A stretch of 64,000 nt of DNA, from assembly GCA_019359075.1 (NCBI GenBank), contig JAHHIB010000022.1, forward strand, positions 1 to 64,000, in the 5' to 3' direction. Source of the stretch: Kalymmatonema hyalinum WJT4-NPBG1. GTDB taxonomy: Bacteria > Cyanobacteriota > Cyanobacteriia > Cyanobacteriales > Nostocaceae. The notes under the pieces are model-generated. The model worked only from the letters and a program-made list of their open reading frames with translations, made no database searches and was not told where the DNA came from. A program made the translations under genes and the position numbers. Shown here piece after piece: positions 25,457 through 35,821 of this stretch. The first letter of the stretch is position 1; each line of letters starts with the position of its first letter.

Positions 25457-28400
25457 TCATAAATCATTTAGGATTGCTATAGAATGAGTTGACACAGTTT
25501 GGGCGATCGCCTCAATCAAGACTTCTGGATCAATTGGTTTGGGAATATGTAACTGAAATCCAGCGGCAAGTGCCTGCTGCTGATCGATTTCTCCTGCATA
25601 AGCAGTCAGAGCAATAGCTCTTATCTGACTATTTCTCTCGCTTTGCATTGCCCGAATTTGTCGCATGAGCATATAGCCGTCCATGTCGGGCATCCCAATG
25701 TCGCTTACTAGGACATCAAACTTGGTCTGTGATATGACTTGGAGTGCTTCCATCGCAGAAACCGCGGTTATGACGCTCCCTCCAGCCTGCTCCAAAATGA
25801 AGGCAATTAACTCTCTTGTGTCCACCTCATCATCGACAACAAGAATTCTCATTCCATTGAGGGGTAATTTGTCAAGCGTGGTATATGAAGATTTATATTC
25901 GTTTTTTATACTTTTTTCCGGCTTTAAAAGCGGTAAGCTGACAGTGAAAGTTGCTCCTTGCCCAACACCAGCACTTTCCGCGCGAACAGTACCACCATGC
26001 AGCTCGACTAAGTGACGGACGATCGCCAGCCCTAACCCGAGTCCACCAAACTTGCGTGTTGTCGCGCCATCTTCCTGGCGGAAATACTCAAACACGTGTG
26101 GTAAAAAATCAGGATCAATCCCTTTGCCTGTATCGCTAACAGTAATTTGAGCGAGTGAGCCAACGCGCTGCAGCAGAATTTCGACCCGTCCGCCTGAAAG
26201 TGTGAATTTGACGGCGTTGGTGAGCAGATTCCAAATCACTTGCTGTAACCGAGCAGAATCACCTAAAACCTGCCCGATATTTGGATCAAGCACTGTCTGA
26301 ATTTGAATTGACTTGGCTTGCGCTGCCAACTGCACTGTTTCAATAGCTGCCGAAATCGTTGATGCCAAATTAACAGGATCCATATTGAAGCTGAGTTTGC
26401 CACGCAGAATGCGAGAGACATCTAACAAATCTTCAATCAGTTGCGCTTGAAGTTTGGCATTGCGTTCAATTGTTTGTAGCGCCTGAGTCGTTTTTGTAGC
26501 ATCTAACTTGCCGGTGAGGAGCAACTTAGACCAACCGAGGATAGGATTGAGGGGCGATCGCAACTCGTGAGACAGCACCGCTAAAAATTCATCTTTTATA
26601 CGGTTAGCGGTTTCAGCTTCGGCACGGGCGACTTGCTCTTGCTCTAGTAGCCGCTGGCGCTGTTGGTCGAGTTGTTTTTGATTTTCTATATCTGTTGCTG
26701 TACCAAACCACTTAATCACCTGACCCTGCTCATTTTTCAGCGGTACGGCTTGATGCAAATGCCAGCGATATTCTCCATCTGCTCCTCGCATCCGACCTTC
26801 TGCTCGATAGCTGGTACCCGCTTGTTGAGCTGCTGCCCAATTCTGCCTGAGAGTGGGTATATCATCAGGATGGACGATGGCTTGCCAGCCCGCGGCTTGA
26901 GCTTGGGTAAGGGTTAATCCAGTAAAATCTGACCAACGTTGATTGACATCAATAAGCATTCCATCTGTGTTGGCAGTCCACACCAGTTGCGGAATCGATT
27001 CTGCTAAATACCGATAGCGTTCTTCACTTTGCCGCAGGGTTGCTTCGGTTTGTTTGCGATCACTGATGTCGAGTGCGGTTCCAGTGAACCCAATCGGTCG
27101 TCGGGCTATCCCCTCTCCCTCGAATTGCGCCTGCCCGTTGGCTGACACCCACCGCTCGGTTCCATCGGAGCACCTGATACGATAATCAATCTCGTAAGTG
27201 CCCGACAATTTGGGGTCAAGCGCACTGCTAACAGCACTCGCTACGCGTGTCCGGTCGTCAGGGTGTATCCGCTCCATCACTTTAGGAAGGGGAATCTTGA
27301 ATGCATCATCCGGCTCACCCCAAATCTCGCGCATCCGCTTGTCGATCTCAACGAGATTTGTGTCGGGGTCGTAACGCCAAGTCCCAAGCCGACCTACCTT
27401 AATGGCGAGCTGCGCGCGCTCCTCGCTCTCCCGCAACGCTGACTCTGCCTGCTGTTGTTCAGTAATGTCCTGAAAAATCAGCACGATCGCATTGACGCTG
27501 CCAGATTCATCGTAAAGGGGAGCCGCCGAAATGCTGAGGATTACCGTTGAACCATCACGCTTACAGCGATAGGTTTCCACGCCAGCAAAAATTTCTCCCT
27601 TTGCCACCGCAGCTCTAACCTGACGGCATTCTTCCCGTTTCTCTTCTGGAACAATCGGAATGGGTTGACCCAAGACCTCGGTTTCACTCCAACCAAATAG
27701 CCGCTCTGTCGCCGGATTCCAAAGCTGTACGGTCATGTCGGGTTTAATGACAACTATAGGCAGTGGGGAGGCTTTAATGAGGGTGCTTAGGGTTTGTAAG
27801 CTTTTTTGGAGTTCTTGTTGCGCTTGTTTGCGCTCGCTAATGTCGGCAATGACACCAATAGCACGGATTGGCTGTCCGGCTTCGTCACGGATGATATCAC
27901 CTCTGGAGATGACCCAGTGCAGTGAGCCATCCGACCAAACGATACGGTACTCTACATCGTATTCACCCTCACTAGCCACCGCTTTTTGAAAGACCTGTTC
28001 CACTTGATCGCGATCCTCTGGATATAAGCACTCGCGCCACTCCTCTCGGTTCTCAGGAGTGCTCGACAGTCCAAAAATTTGATTGAGCGCTTCATCGAAC
28101 TGCACTGCTCCTGTGCAGAGGTCTACCTGCCAAGTGCCCATTTTTGCGGCTCGAAGGGCTAGCCTCAGTCGTGCTTCCCGTTCGCGCAATGCAATTTCTG
28201 CCTGTTTGCGATCAGTGATATCCCGGAAGAAAATGTCCAGACCATCCTCGTGAGGATAGGCGTGAATCTCAAGCCACATATCGTATGTGGGTGGTTGGTA
28301 ATAGTGATGCTCAAAGTGGACGGGAATCTGTTGTGCCATCGCCCGCCGATACTGGCGCTCTACGTTCGTCCCTACCGACACAGACCACTCCTCCCAGTGG

Positions 28401-28945
28401 GTCTTTCCAATGACTTCTGTCCGAGGTTTGCCGTTAAGTCGCTCGGCTTCTGCATTCTGGTAAATGATCCGCCAGTCACGGTCGAGAGCAACAAACGCAT
28501 CACTTGTGCTTTCTAAAGTACGTGTTACCTGCCGATTGGCTTGCCGCACTGCCCGCAAGCTTGCCTTGGTTTTCCGGTTGGCAACCTGCAACTGTGTGCA
28601 GAGTAATGCGATTAAAAATGATACCAGTGAAAACGCAATCAATTGCACCAAGCGATTCGCACTAGTGATGGCAAATGAGTGGATCGGCTCAATAAGGAAG
28701 TAGAGGCTGTAGCCAACTCCCAGAGCGATCGCCAGCAATCCCGGTCCCATTCCGCCATACCAAGCACTGACTGCAACAGCCGCGAAAAACAGCGGAAATG
28801 TCACCGGATTTAGCAGCGGCAGAAGCAGTTGCGTTAACAGGAGGGCGACTGTCGCTGCCAGAATCGCAACCCCATAGGATAGCAACCGAGAGCGGATAAA
28901 GATTTCCTTGTCTACAGTCCCCGTCCTCTCATGAATCATTTGCAC
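25457..28945 (-). CDS. Membrane-anchored PAS hybrid histidine kinase
   Basis: 1162 residues. A DUF4118 membrane region (~18-110) with three or four hydrophobic segments is followed by five PAS-type domains (~147, 262, 383, 505 and 640 as starts). HisKA has its phospho-His in FLAVLSHELRSP (~792), then HATPase with DTGKGID and GGLGLGLAIVRH. The C-terminal receiver (~1030-1150) has its Asp in LVSDIGMPDMDG (~1083). It overlaps the larger kinase upstream by 10 bases (ATG 28945), so the two are likely co-expressed. The signal is unknown; multi-PAS kinases usually sense redox, light or small molecules. Confidence 0.92.
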   Translation of the reverse strand: MQMIHERTGTVDKEIFIRSRLLSYGVAILAATVALLLTQLLLPLLNPVTFPLFFAAVAVSAWYGGMGPGLLAIALGVGYSLYFLIEPIHSFAITSANRLVQLIAFSLVSFLIALLCTQLQVANRKTKASLRAVRQANRQVTRTLESTSDAFVALDRDWRIIYQNAEAERLNGKPRTEVIGKTHWEEWSVSVGTNVERQYRRAMAQQIPVHFEHHYYQPPTYDMWLEIHAYPHEDGLDIFFRDITDRKQAEIALREREARLRLALRAAKMGTWQVDLCTGAVQFDEALNQIFGLSSTPENREEWRECLYPEDRDQVEQVFQKAVASEGEYDVEYRIVWSDGSLHWVISRGDIIRDEAGQPIRAIGVIADISERKQAQQELQKSLQTLSTLIKASPLPIVVIKPDMTVQLWNPATERLFGWSETEVLGQPIPIVPEEKREECRQVRAAVAKGEIFAGVETYRCKRDGSTVILSISAAPLYDESGSVNAIVLIFQDITEQQQAESALRESEERAQLAIKVGRLGTWRYDPDTNLVEIDKRMREIWGEPDDAFKIPLPKVMERIHPDDRTRVASAVSSALDPKLSGTYEIDYRIRCSDGTERWVSANGQAQFEGEGIARRPIGFTGTALDISDRKQTEATLRQSEERYRYLAESIPQLVWTANTDGMLIDVNQRWSDFTGLTLTQAQAAGWQAIVHPDDIPTLRQNWAAAQQAGTSYRAEGRMRGADGEYRWHLHQAVPLKNEQGQVIKWFGTATDIENQKQLDQQRQRLLEQEQVARAEAETANRIKDEFLAVLSHELRSPLNPILGWSKLLLTGKLDATKTTQALQTIERNAKLQAQLIEDLLDVSRILRGKLSFNMDPVNLASTISAAIETVQLAAQAKSIQIQTVLDPNIGQVLGDSARLQQVIWNLLTNAVKFTLSGGRVEILLQRVGSLAQITVSDTGKGIDPDFLPHVFEYFRQEDGATTRKFGGLGLGLAIVRHLVELHGGTVRAESAGVGQGATFTVSLPLLKPEKSIKNEYKSSYTTLDKLPLNGMRILVVDDEVDTRELIAFILEQAGGSVITAVSAMEALQVISQTKFDVLVSDIGMPDMDGYMLMRQIRAMQSERNSQIRAIALTAYAGEIDQQQALAAGFQLHIPKPIDPEVLIEAIAQTVSTHSIAILNDL

Positions 28946-31900
28946 TCATCCGACAGTATAGTAGAATGAGTTGACACAATTTGGGCGATCGCCTCAATTA
29001 AGACTTCTGGATCAATTGGTTTGGGAATATGTAACTGAAATCCAGCGGTGATCGCCTGCTGCTGATTGATTTCTCCTGCATAAGCAGTCAGAGCGATCGC
29101 TGGAATTGCCCCCCCTTGTTCTGGTGGCATACCTCTTAAGAAGCGCAACAATGTATAGCCGTCCATTTCAGGCATTGCAATATCTGCTAACAAAATATCG
29201 AACTGGGTTTGCTTGAGTCTTTGCAGCGCTTCGGTTGCAGAAGACACAGAGATAACACTAGCACCAGCTTGCTCTAAAACGAAAGTGATTAATTCCAAAT
29301 TGTCTGCATCATCATCAACAGCTAAGATTTGAATTCCTTGCAAAGTGAGTGCGTCTTGCATAAATGCCTCTTCCCCAATTGCTAAAGTTGGTGTCGGTAT
29401 AAGGGGAAGCCTAACTGTAAAGGTAGCACCCTGTCCTTCCCCTGGACTTTCAGCTTGGATGGTTCCCCCATGTAGCTCAACAATGTGGCGTGCGATCGCC
29501 AGCCCCAACCCCAAACCGCCAAAAGTGCGAGTGATACTGCTATCTGCTTGACGGAAGTAATCGAAGACATAGGGCAAAAAATCAGGATTGATGCCTTTGC
29601 CTGTATCACTAACAACAATCTGTGCTTGCTTCTCAACCTGCTTGAGATGGATTTCCACACGCCCACCATTAGGAGTAAATTTAATAGCGTTAGAAAGCAA
29701 ATTCCAAATGACTTGCTGTAAACGAGTTGCATCGCCTAAAACATTACCCACATCCGATTCAAAATGAGTTTGAATTTGAATCGCTTTAGCTTGGGCTGCC
29801 AAATCTACTGTTTTGAGCGCTGCTTCAATTGTTGATTCTAAATTAACAGGACAAGTATTTAAACTAAGCTTGCCTTGCAAAATCCGAGAAATATTGAGTA
29901 AATCTTCAATCAGTTGGACTTGTAGCTTGGCATTACGCTCAATGGTTTCTAGAGCAGCTGCTGTCTTGCTAGCATTGAGTTTGCCTTCTCGCAACAATTT
30001 CGTCCAACCTAAAATTGGGTTCATAGGTGTTCTCAGTTCATGTGAGAGAACAGCAAGAAATTCATCTTTTGTGCGGTTAGCTGCTGCACTACGCGCCGCT
30101 TCGCGAACGGCTGCGGCTAGTGCCTGTTGCTCGGCTTCATATAATTGAGCACGGACTATAGCTTGAGCGCACTGTTGAGCTAAGGCAAGGATAAACGCCC
30201 GGTCATCGTCGCTTAAAGGTGAGAATTGAGTAAAGTTGAGAGATATTCCTCCAACTGCTCGACCCTCTACCATCAGAGGTAACGAAATCCAACTAGCGTA
30301 ATTACACTGGGCGTAGTATTCTGCCAAGTGAGGATAACGAGCCACTCGTGCTTCGGTCGATTCTTCCCAAATCGGTTCTCCAGTTCTTACTGCTTCAGCC
30401 AGTGGTACTTGTGTTGTGATTGGAAAGCAACGCCATTCTCCTATATCTTGTGGATACCCAACAGAATAGACGATTTCAAGCTCCGTACCATTTTTATTCA
30501 GAATTGCCATCATAGCGGAGCAAGCATTCAAAACGGCAGTGCTTTGCTCAACAATCACTTTAGCAACTTGAGGGGGAGTCAGCGATTCAGAGAGTGCTGC
30601 TGTGACCGACAAAAGACGTGCATTACGGTCAGCAGTTTGCTCTGCTTGCTGGCGTGAGAGTTGAGCTTGTTGATAGAGTTGAGCATTGGCGATCGCCATA
30701 GCCGCCCGGTCTGCCAAATTTTGAAATAAAGTTTGGTCATTGGTATTGTGAGGTTCTCCAGGATGATTGCGAGTCAGGCTCAACACTCCAATCGCTTGTC
30801 CTCGTACCTTAAGTGGCACAAGCAAGGTGCTGTAAACTTTAAAGCGCTCCAAGTAGCGCTGATACTCTGGTTTGATAACGGCACGTAACTCCTCCTGTGA
30901 TGTCACTGGCATCAACAGGGCTTCTCCTGTTTGCATCACTTGCCCCCCAATTCCCTCATCAACACGGCGAGGGTAACTGCTTAACAGTTCATTCACAAAC
31001 TGTCTTACCTGTGGATCAACATGGTAAACAGAGACAGGCTCAAGCCACTGCCCATCAAGAGACAGCAGACTCAATACACAAACATCACCTGTATATTCAC
31101 TAACAAGTCGGGTGATAGTGTTCAAAACCGTTTGCAAATCTAAACTCGCCGCTGCAAACGTTTGCGATGCTTGAGCGAGAAAACGCTCTTGTTGCTCAAC
31201 TCGCTTCAACTCAGTAACATCACGGGCATAACCGATGATAGATTCGACCGTCCCATCGGCTGCAAACTCGGGTACAAAACGCGATTGATACCAACGGGTA
31301 CCATTAAGCGCTTCAAAGTTAAACTCTATCGAACGGCTTTGCCCAGTTGTAAATATCTGTTGCCAGTTTTCATGCCAGAGTCTGCAACTCTCTGGTGGCA
31401 TACCTAAGTCAATATTGGTTTTGCCAATGAATTCTTCTGCTGGAATACCAGTCACCTGTTCGATAGCAGGACTGACATAAATATGGCGAAATTCTGAATC
31501 GATTCGACTGATGATATCTGGGGAATTTTCAGCTAAAGTCTTGAACCTTTGTTCTCGACGACGGAGTTCCGCTTCCATCTGTTTGCGATCGCTCACATCC
31601 TGCACAACTCCCAGCATACTCAGGACATCTCCTGAAACACTATACTGAGCACGTCCTTTTGCTGCAACCCATCGTTCGGCTCCATTGGCATGAATCACCC
31701 GGTATTCAATGTCATAATCACGCTCGTGGCGGATTGCTTGCTCAACCGCTAGACGAGCCTGCTCTCGATCTTCGTGATGAAGTAGATCGCGCATATGCGT
31801 CCAAGTCATATAAGGACCAGACGGAATGCCAAAAATTTCGGCTGCTCGTTGAGAAAATGTGACAATATCTGTTGCTGCATCCCAACTCCAATCTCCCATT

Positions 31901-34332
31901 TTCGCAGCTGCCAAAGCCAGACTTAATCGTTGAGCATTTGCTGCCAGCGCTTGTTCTGTTTGTTTGCGGGCGCTTATATCAATCGATACCCCTACCATCC
32001 GTACAGGACCATCAGCATCTTTGTATACTCGTCCCTGGCTGCGGAGCCATGTTGTTGTTCCATCCGGACCAATAACGCGGTATTCCTGAGCGTAGTCTTC
32101 TTCTCCAGCCAGTGCCCGCTCATAGGCTTCGATGACACTTTGCCGCTCTTCAGAGTGGACGACAGCAAAAAAGTCTTCTCCCGTTCCTTCTTGAATTCCC
32201 CAAACCTCAAGGGCATTCGGAGAACACAGAACATGATTTGCCCTCAAATCCATATCCCAAGCGATCGTGCCTGTTCCGGATAAGGCAAGCTGTAGCCGTT
32301 CCTCGGTTTGTCGCAGGTTCTCCTCAATTTGCTTCAACTTAGTGACATCTTGAAACATTCCAATGCAAACGGCTGAATGTCCGTACATAGGTGGTAACGT
32401 TTCTCCCCAGCACAGAGTTGAGCGAATACCACCAGGTGTATGCCAGTTCATCTCATAGTTTTCTAATCTTTCTCCTCTTGCTAGGAGAACCGCAGGCATT
32501 CGCTCAGTCGGAATGCGCTGACCTGCTGCATCTGTGCAGTAGTATGCGTCCGGGTATTCTTCAAGGGATTTGTTTTTGGGTAAGTCACCACCTGCCAGTT
32601 CATTGGCAATTCGATTGGCAAAAGTTACCTTTGCTGTTCCCGGTTCGATGAACACCATAGGCGTCGGCATTAAATCAAGCACCGCTTCCAACCATTTCTG
32701 CTGGTTCTCTAATGCCTCGGCTTGTTGCCGCAGAGCTTCTTCTGCTTGTTTACGGGCGCTAATATCATGTGAGATGCCAATCACTTGCTGGGGTAACCCA
32801 TCATGTGTACGGGTGAAAATAAGATCCCGACTCCAAAGCCAACGCCATTCTCCATTGGCATGCTGCATCCGATACTCTCGTTCAATAATTTCACCGTCAT
32901 GAGCTTGATGAAAGCGTTGTATATGAGTTCCAAGCGTGGCAAGATCCTCAGGATGCATGAGTTGGGAAAACAGTTGGCTTCCCATTGCCTGAATTTGTTC
33001 TAAGGTATAACCCAGGACTTCGCCAATCTGACGATTCGCATAGACATTGCGCTGCTCGATTAAATCATAGATGTACAACACACCGGGCGTAGCATCGGCA
33101 ACCTGTTCGATGAATCGCTGGCTTTGGTGAAGTTGCAACTCTACCTGTTTGCGGGAGCCAATATCTTGAAACACCATCACGCAAGTTGGTGGTAGCTCGT
33201 GCATTGCGGGTAAAGTATCTGCATAAACCAGCAGCGAGTAAACACCTGTTGGAGTATGCCAATTCAACTCTGCCCCATGAATTTTTTCGCCTCGTGCCAC
33301 CCGGACTGCGGGAAGTTGGTCGGGCGGAATAAGTTGCCCTGTAGCATCGGTGCAGGAAAATTCTGCATCATAGACTCCAGCAGGGCGATTATCAGGAATT
33401 TTACCTCCTGCCATCTCATTTGCCGCCTGATTGGAGAAGGTGAAGCGAGCCGTTTGGGGTTCAATAAATACCAGTGGAATGGGCAGCAGATTGAGTACCG
33501 CCTCCAGCCATTGGCGTTGACTAGCTTGAGCTTGTGCGTTTTGCTGGAGTAGTTGTTCCAATTTCTTGCGCTCAGTAATGTCCCGAACAAACAGAGAAAG
33601 TCCTTCAGCAGACGGGTAGGCATGAACTTCCCCCCAGGTGTCCAAAGGAGCGTAATAATCCTCGAAGACAAGAGCAGTTTGTTCATCTACCGCTTTGTGC
33701 AGCATGCGTTCAATGTTGGTGCCGCATAAAAGAGGAAACACATCCCAGACGCGCTGACCAATGAGTTCGTTTCTGCTCTTCTTTAGTAACCGTACGGCTG
33801 CCTCATTAACGTAGGTGTAGCGCCAGTCGCGATCGTAGGCAATGAAACCATCGGTGATACTTTCGAGAATGTGAATAACTTCGCGATCGCCCCCTGGGCA
33901 GTTCGCTGTGGGAGCATCGCCTTGTTGCGCTGCTTGGGCTGGCTGAAGTGGAGTGAAATCAAGCTGGCGCGACTGCAAAGCTTCAATGGTTCGTTGCAGT
34001 TCAACAATTTGCACTTGCAGTTGTGCATTGGCTTGAGACAGTTCGGACGTTCGTTCTGCCACAAGTCCTTCTAAGTCGTGATCAGCTCTTTGTTGCGTTT
34101 CCTCTGCTTGATGACAAGCGTCCAGCTTGCCGTTGCTACTAAGATTGTTGAAAGACAAATCAGATTGCAAGGTACGAGCATAGCGTTCCACCAACTCAGA
34201 ACGGGAAATACCACGTTCACGCGCCTCCTGCTTTAGAATCTGCCAAGCTGTCTTAGTTAGCGATAAGTTGACTGCCTGCTTCGATTCTTTTTCCCAACTA
34301 TAGATAAATTTTCCCGTTCTGTCACGCTTCAT
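28936..34332 (-). CDS. Giant PAS/GAF hybrid histidine kinase with RHH-like N-terminus
   Basis: 1798 residues. The start (VNLSLTKTAWQILKQEARER, then GISRSELVERYARTL, ~20-55) looks like a ribbon-helix-helix DNA-binding segment, unusual on a kinase. A coiled coil follows (~70-120). There are seven PAS-type domains (about 150-1030), two GAF domains (about 1040-1200 and 1230-1390), HisKA with FLAVLSHELRTP (His ~1430), HATPase (DTGKGIN, GGLGLGLAIARH), and a receiver with LLADIAMPEMDG (~1718). No transmembrane segment, so probably cytoplasmic. The downstream kinase overlaps by 10 bases. C-terminal 45 residues are nearly identical to its neighbour's. Confidence 0.92.
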   Translation of the reverse strand: MKRDRTGKFIYSWEKESKQAVNLSLTKTAWQILKQEARERGISRSELVERYARTLQSDLSFNNLSSNGKLDACHQAEETQQRADHDLEGLVAERTSELSQANAQLQVQIVELQRTIEALQSRQLDFTPLQPAQAAQQGDAPTANCPGGDREVIHILESITDGFIAYDRDWRYTYVNEAAVRLLKKSRNELIGQRVWDVFPLLCGTNIERMLHKAVDEQTALVFEDYYAPLDTWGEVHAYPSAEGLSLFVRDITERKKLEQLLQQNAQAQASQRQWLEAVLNLLPIPLVFIEPQTARFTFSNQAANEMAGGKIPDNRPAGVYDAEFSCTDATGQLIPPDQLPAVRVARGEKIHGAELNWHTPTGVYSLLVYADTLPAMHELPPTCVMVFQDIGSRKQVELQLHQSQRFIEQVADATPGVLYIYDLIEQRNVYANRQIGEVLGYTLEQIQAMGSQLFSQLMHPEDLATLGTHIQRFHQAHDGEIIEREYRMQHANGEWRWLWSRDLIFTRTHDGLPQQVIGISHDISARKQAEEALRQQAEALENQQKWLEAVLDLMPTPMVFIEPGTAKVTFANRIANELAGGDLPKNKSLEEYPDAYYCTDAAGQRIPTERMPAVLLARGERLENYEMNWHTPGGIRSTLCWGETLPPMYGHSAVCIGMFQDVTKLKQIEENLRQTEERLQLALSGTGTIAWDMDLRANHVLCSPNALEVWGIQEGTGEDFFAVVHSEERQSVIEAYERALAGEEDYAQEYRVIGPDGTTTWLRSQGRVYKDADGPVRMVGVSIDISARKQTEQALAANAQRLSLALAAAKMGDWSWDAATDIVTFSQRAAEIFGIPSGPYMTWTHMRDLLHHEDREQARLAVEQAIRHERDYDIEYRVIHANGAERWVAAKGRAQYSVSGDVLSMLGVVQDVSDRKQMEAELRRREQRFKTLAENSPDIISRIDSEFRHIYVSPAIEQVTGIPAEEFIGKTNIDLGMPPESCRLWHENWQQIFTTGQSRSIEFNFEALNGTRWYQSRFVPEFAADGTVESIIGYARDVTELKRVEQQERFLAQASQTFAAASLDLQTVLNTITRLVSEYTGDVCVLSLLSLDGQWLEPVSVYHVDPQVRQFVNELLSSYPRRVDEGIGGQVMQTGEALLMPVTSQEELRAVIKPEYQRYLERFKVYSTLLVPLKVRGQAIGVLSLTRNHPGEPHNTNDQTLFQNLADRAAMAIANAQLYQQAQLSRQQAEQTADRNARLLSVTAALSESLTPPQVAKVIVEQSTAVLNACSAMMAILNKNGTELEIVYSVGYPQDIGEWRCFPITTQVPLAEAVRTGEPIWEESTEARVARYPHLAEYYAQCNYASWISLPLMVEGRAVGGISLNFTQFSPLSDDDRAFILALAQQCAQAIVRAQLYEAEQQALAAAVREAARSAAANRTKDEFLAVLSHELRTPMNPILGWTKLLREGKLNASKTAAALETIERNAKLQVQLIEDLLNISRILQGKLSLNTCPVNLESTIEAALKTVDLAAQAKAIQIQTHFESDVGNVLGDATRLQQVIWNLLSNAIKFTPNGGRVEIHLKQVEKQAQIVVSDTGKGINPDFLPYVFDYFRQADSSITRTFGGLGLGLAIARHIVELHGGTIQAESPGEGQGATFTVRLPLIPTPTLAIGEEAFMQDALTLQGIQILAVDDDADNLELITFVLEQAGASVISVSSATEALQRLKQTQFDILLADIAMPEMDGYTLLRFLRGMPPEQGGAIPAIALTAYAGEINQQQAITAGFQLHIPKPIDPEVLIEAIAQIVSTHSTILSDECK

Positions 34333-34535
34333 TGAGGTATTATCCGTATACCTATACGGCTATTGCCAATTTTATCAAATCTAACTACATTTACTTATGA
34401 TTTACTTATGGGAATCTCTCATAAAAATGATAAAAGCAGCCGACGAGCGTCCGCCGGCAAACTTTTGCTGAAAATATTGATGAAAGCCTTAAAGCCCTAT
34501 ATTATGCAGAATTACTATGACAAGAGTATCTCTAC

Positions 34536-34877
34536 TTAATTTCGTGCCAATCTATCTAGGAAATCAATCTTTACTCCCAGGTTGATGATTACGCGTCCAT
34601 CACGAGTTTTGATTTCCGCATTATTAAGGGCGACGATGTAAGGCTGATTACCTATCACGCCAATAATTGCTCCCCCGGAAGAACCACCAGTGGTATCACA
34701 GTCGTGTAATAACACATTGCTTTCTTCACTCACGATACTACAACCCTGTTGCACGCTTGCTGTCCATCCGCTTCCTGCGGTAAAAAATCGATAGTTTTCT
34801 TTGTTTGTGTTAGGGAAATCACCGGAATAACCAACGAAAAGATTTAGATCAACCTGGTTTCGTTTTCTGTAACCAAC
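34536..34877 (-). pseudogene. Trypsin-like serine protease remnant (C-terminal half)
   Basis: In one frame from 34877 it reads VGYRKRNQVDLNLFVGYSGD, then GSGWTASVQQGCSIVS, LLHDCDTTGGSSGGAIIG (the active Ser region) and IDFLDRLARN. It matches the C-terminal part of V8/trypsin-like peptidases. A TAA at 34878-34880 precedes it and the part carrying the catalytic His and Asp is absent. It is therefore a 5'-truncated relic. Part of it looks like a complete short ORF starting with GTG at ~34754, but that has no biological start. Confidence 0.65.
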
Positions 34878-35590
34878 TTAAGAGAAATTGTCTTTTTGGA
34901 CTGGAAGATGATTTTAAAGTTGCTCATGGGTGTTTGTCGGAGCTTTTATTACATCTATTTCCAAGGTTTGAGGACTTATGCAGTTTTTGTGAAGATATAC
35001 TGTTACAGCAATTTTCAGTTCATTGAACCACAGATTGTCGTAGAAGCAAAGGCTAGCCCATTGGTGTCAACTGAACGTTTAACCATTGATTCCACGTTGG
35101 TTTTACCCCGCCCCTTAATCCCCTCCCCTTGCTAAGGGGAGGGGAGGTTTTGGCGTCAGACAAAACCGGGGTGGGGTGAAGCGAGATTGTGGGCATTCAG
35201 GAGAGTATGCTCTAGCCTATTTACAAGGGTTTTAACTTAAGTTGACACGTATGGACAATGCCGTGCTTATACCATATACGTGTATTCTATGCAAGTGAGA
35301 ATTACTATATTACCTGGGCAAGCTACGCAAACGTCCTAATGCGATCGCCAAGCGGGCACTCTATGCGATCGCACTGCGTATCTGCCTAAGCGCACGCTAC
35401 GCGCTGGCTTGGTCTGCCCGCAAGACTTATAGCGTTTTGAAATGGCGCAAAGCGATGCCAAGCGATGGGCAAAGCCCCGCCTTCGGCGATCGCAAAACTT
35501 CCTAAAGCCGCTACAGTAGGATCTAAATTCCAAGAAGTTGCAATGGCTTAATTGGATACCGAACTCAGGTTAACCAATTCAATCATGCTT
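34878..35590. other. Gene-poor stretch with repeats
   Basis: About 710 bp with no supported gene. It holds a strong hairpin (CCCCTCCCCTTGC...GGGGAGGGG, about 35118-35147) and a HIP1-rich repetitive block (35341-35500) in which GCGATCGC recurs. The short ORFs here are repeat artefacts. Confidence 0.5.
35118..35147. repeat. C-rich/G-rich hairpin
   Basis: ATCCCCTCCCCTTGCTAAGG and GGAGGGGAGG pair as CCCCTCCCCTT/AAGGGGAGGGG around a short loop. This is the typical Nostocales CCCCTCCCC repeat. No clear T-tract, so I treat it as a repeat. Confidence 0.65.
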
Positions 35591-35764
35591 CTACACGAAA
35601 GTCTTATCGATATAGCACCACTTCCAGTCCTCACCAGGCTCGAAGGACTTGATAACCGGATGCCCAGTAGCGTGAAAATGCTTAGTAGCGTGTTTATTTT
35701 TTGACGAGTCACAGCAGCCAACGTGACCGCAAATGAGGCACTGCGGAAGTTTCAAGCAAGTTGC
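35591..35764 (-). pseudogene. UBP-type zinc finger protein, 5'-truncated
   Basis: One frame reads LPQCLICGHVGCCDSSKNKH, ATKHFHATGHPVIKSF, and EPGEDWKWCYIDK, which is the C-terminal two-thirds of the ZnF-UBP domain. A stop (35765-35767) precedes it and the first C-x-H pair and CxxC ligands are missing, so it has probably lost zinc binding. Intact versions of this small protein commonly sit beside response regulator-thioredoxin reductase fusions and cNMP-domain kinases in bacteria, and both are nearby here. Confidence 0.7.
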
Positions 35765-35821
35765 TCAAACGAAGCGTCAGAAACGCACATCTCAGCCGTA
35801 GGCGGATGTGCCTAGTTCATA

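Noticed and set aside
34536..34754. Short complete-looking protease gene starting with GTG
   Set aside because: The frame continues upstream to a stop and lacks the catalytic His and Asp region, so it is the tail of a truncated gene.
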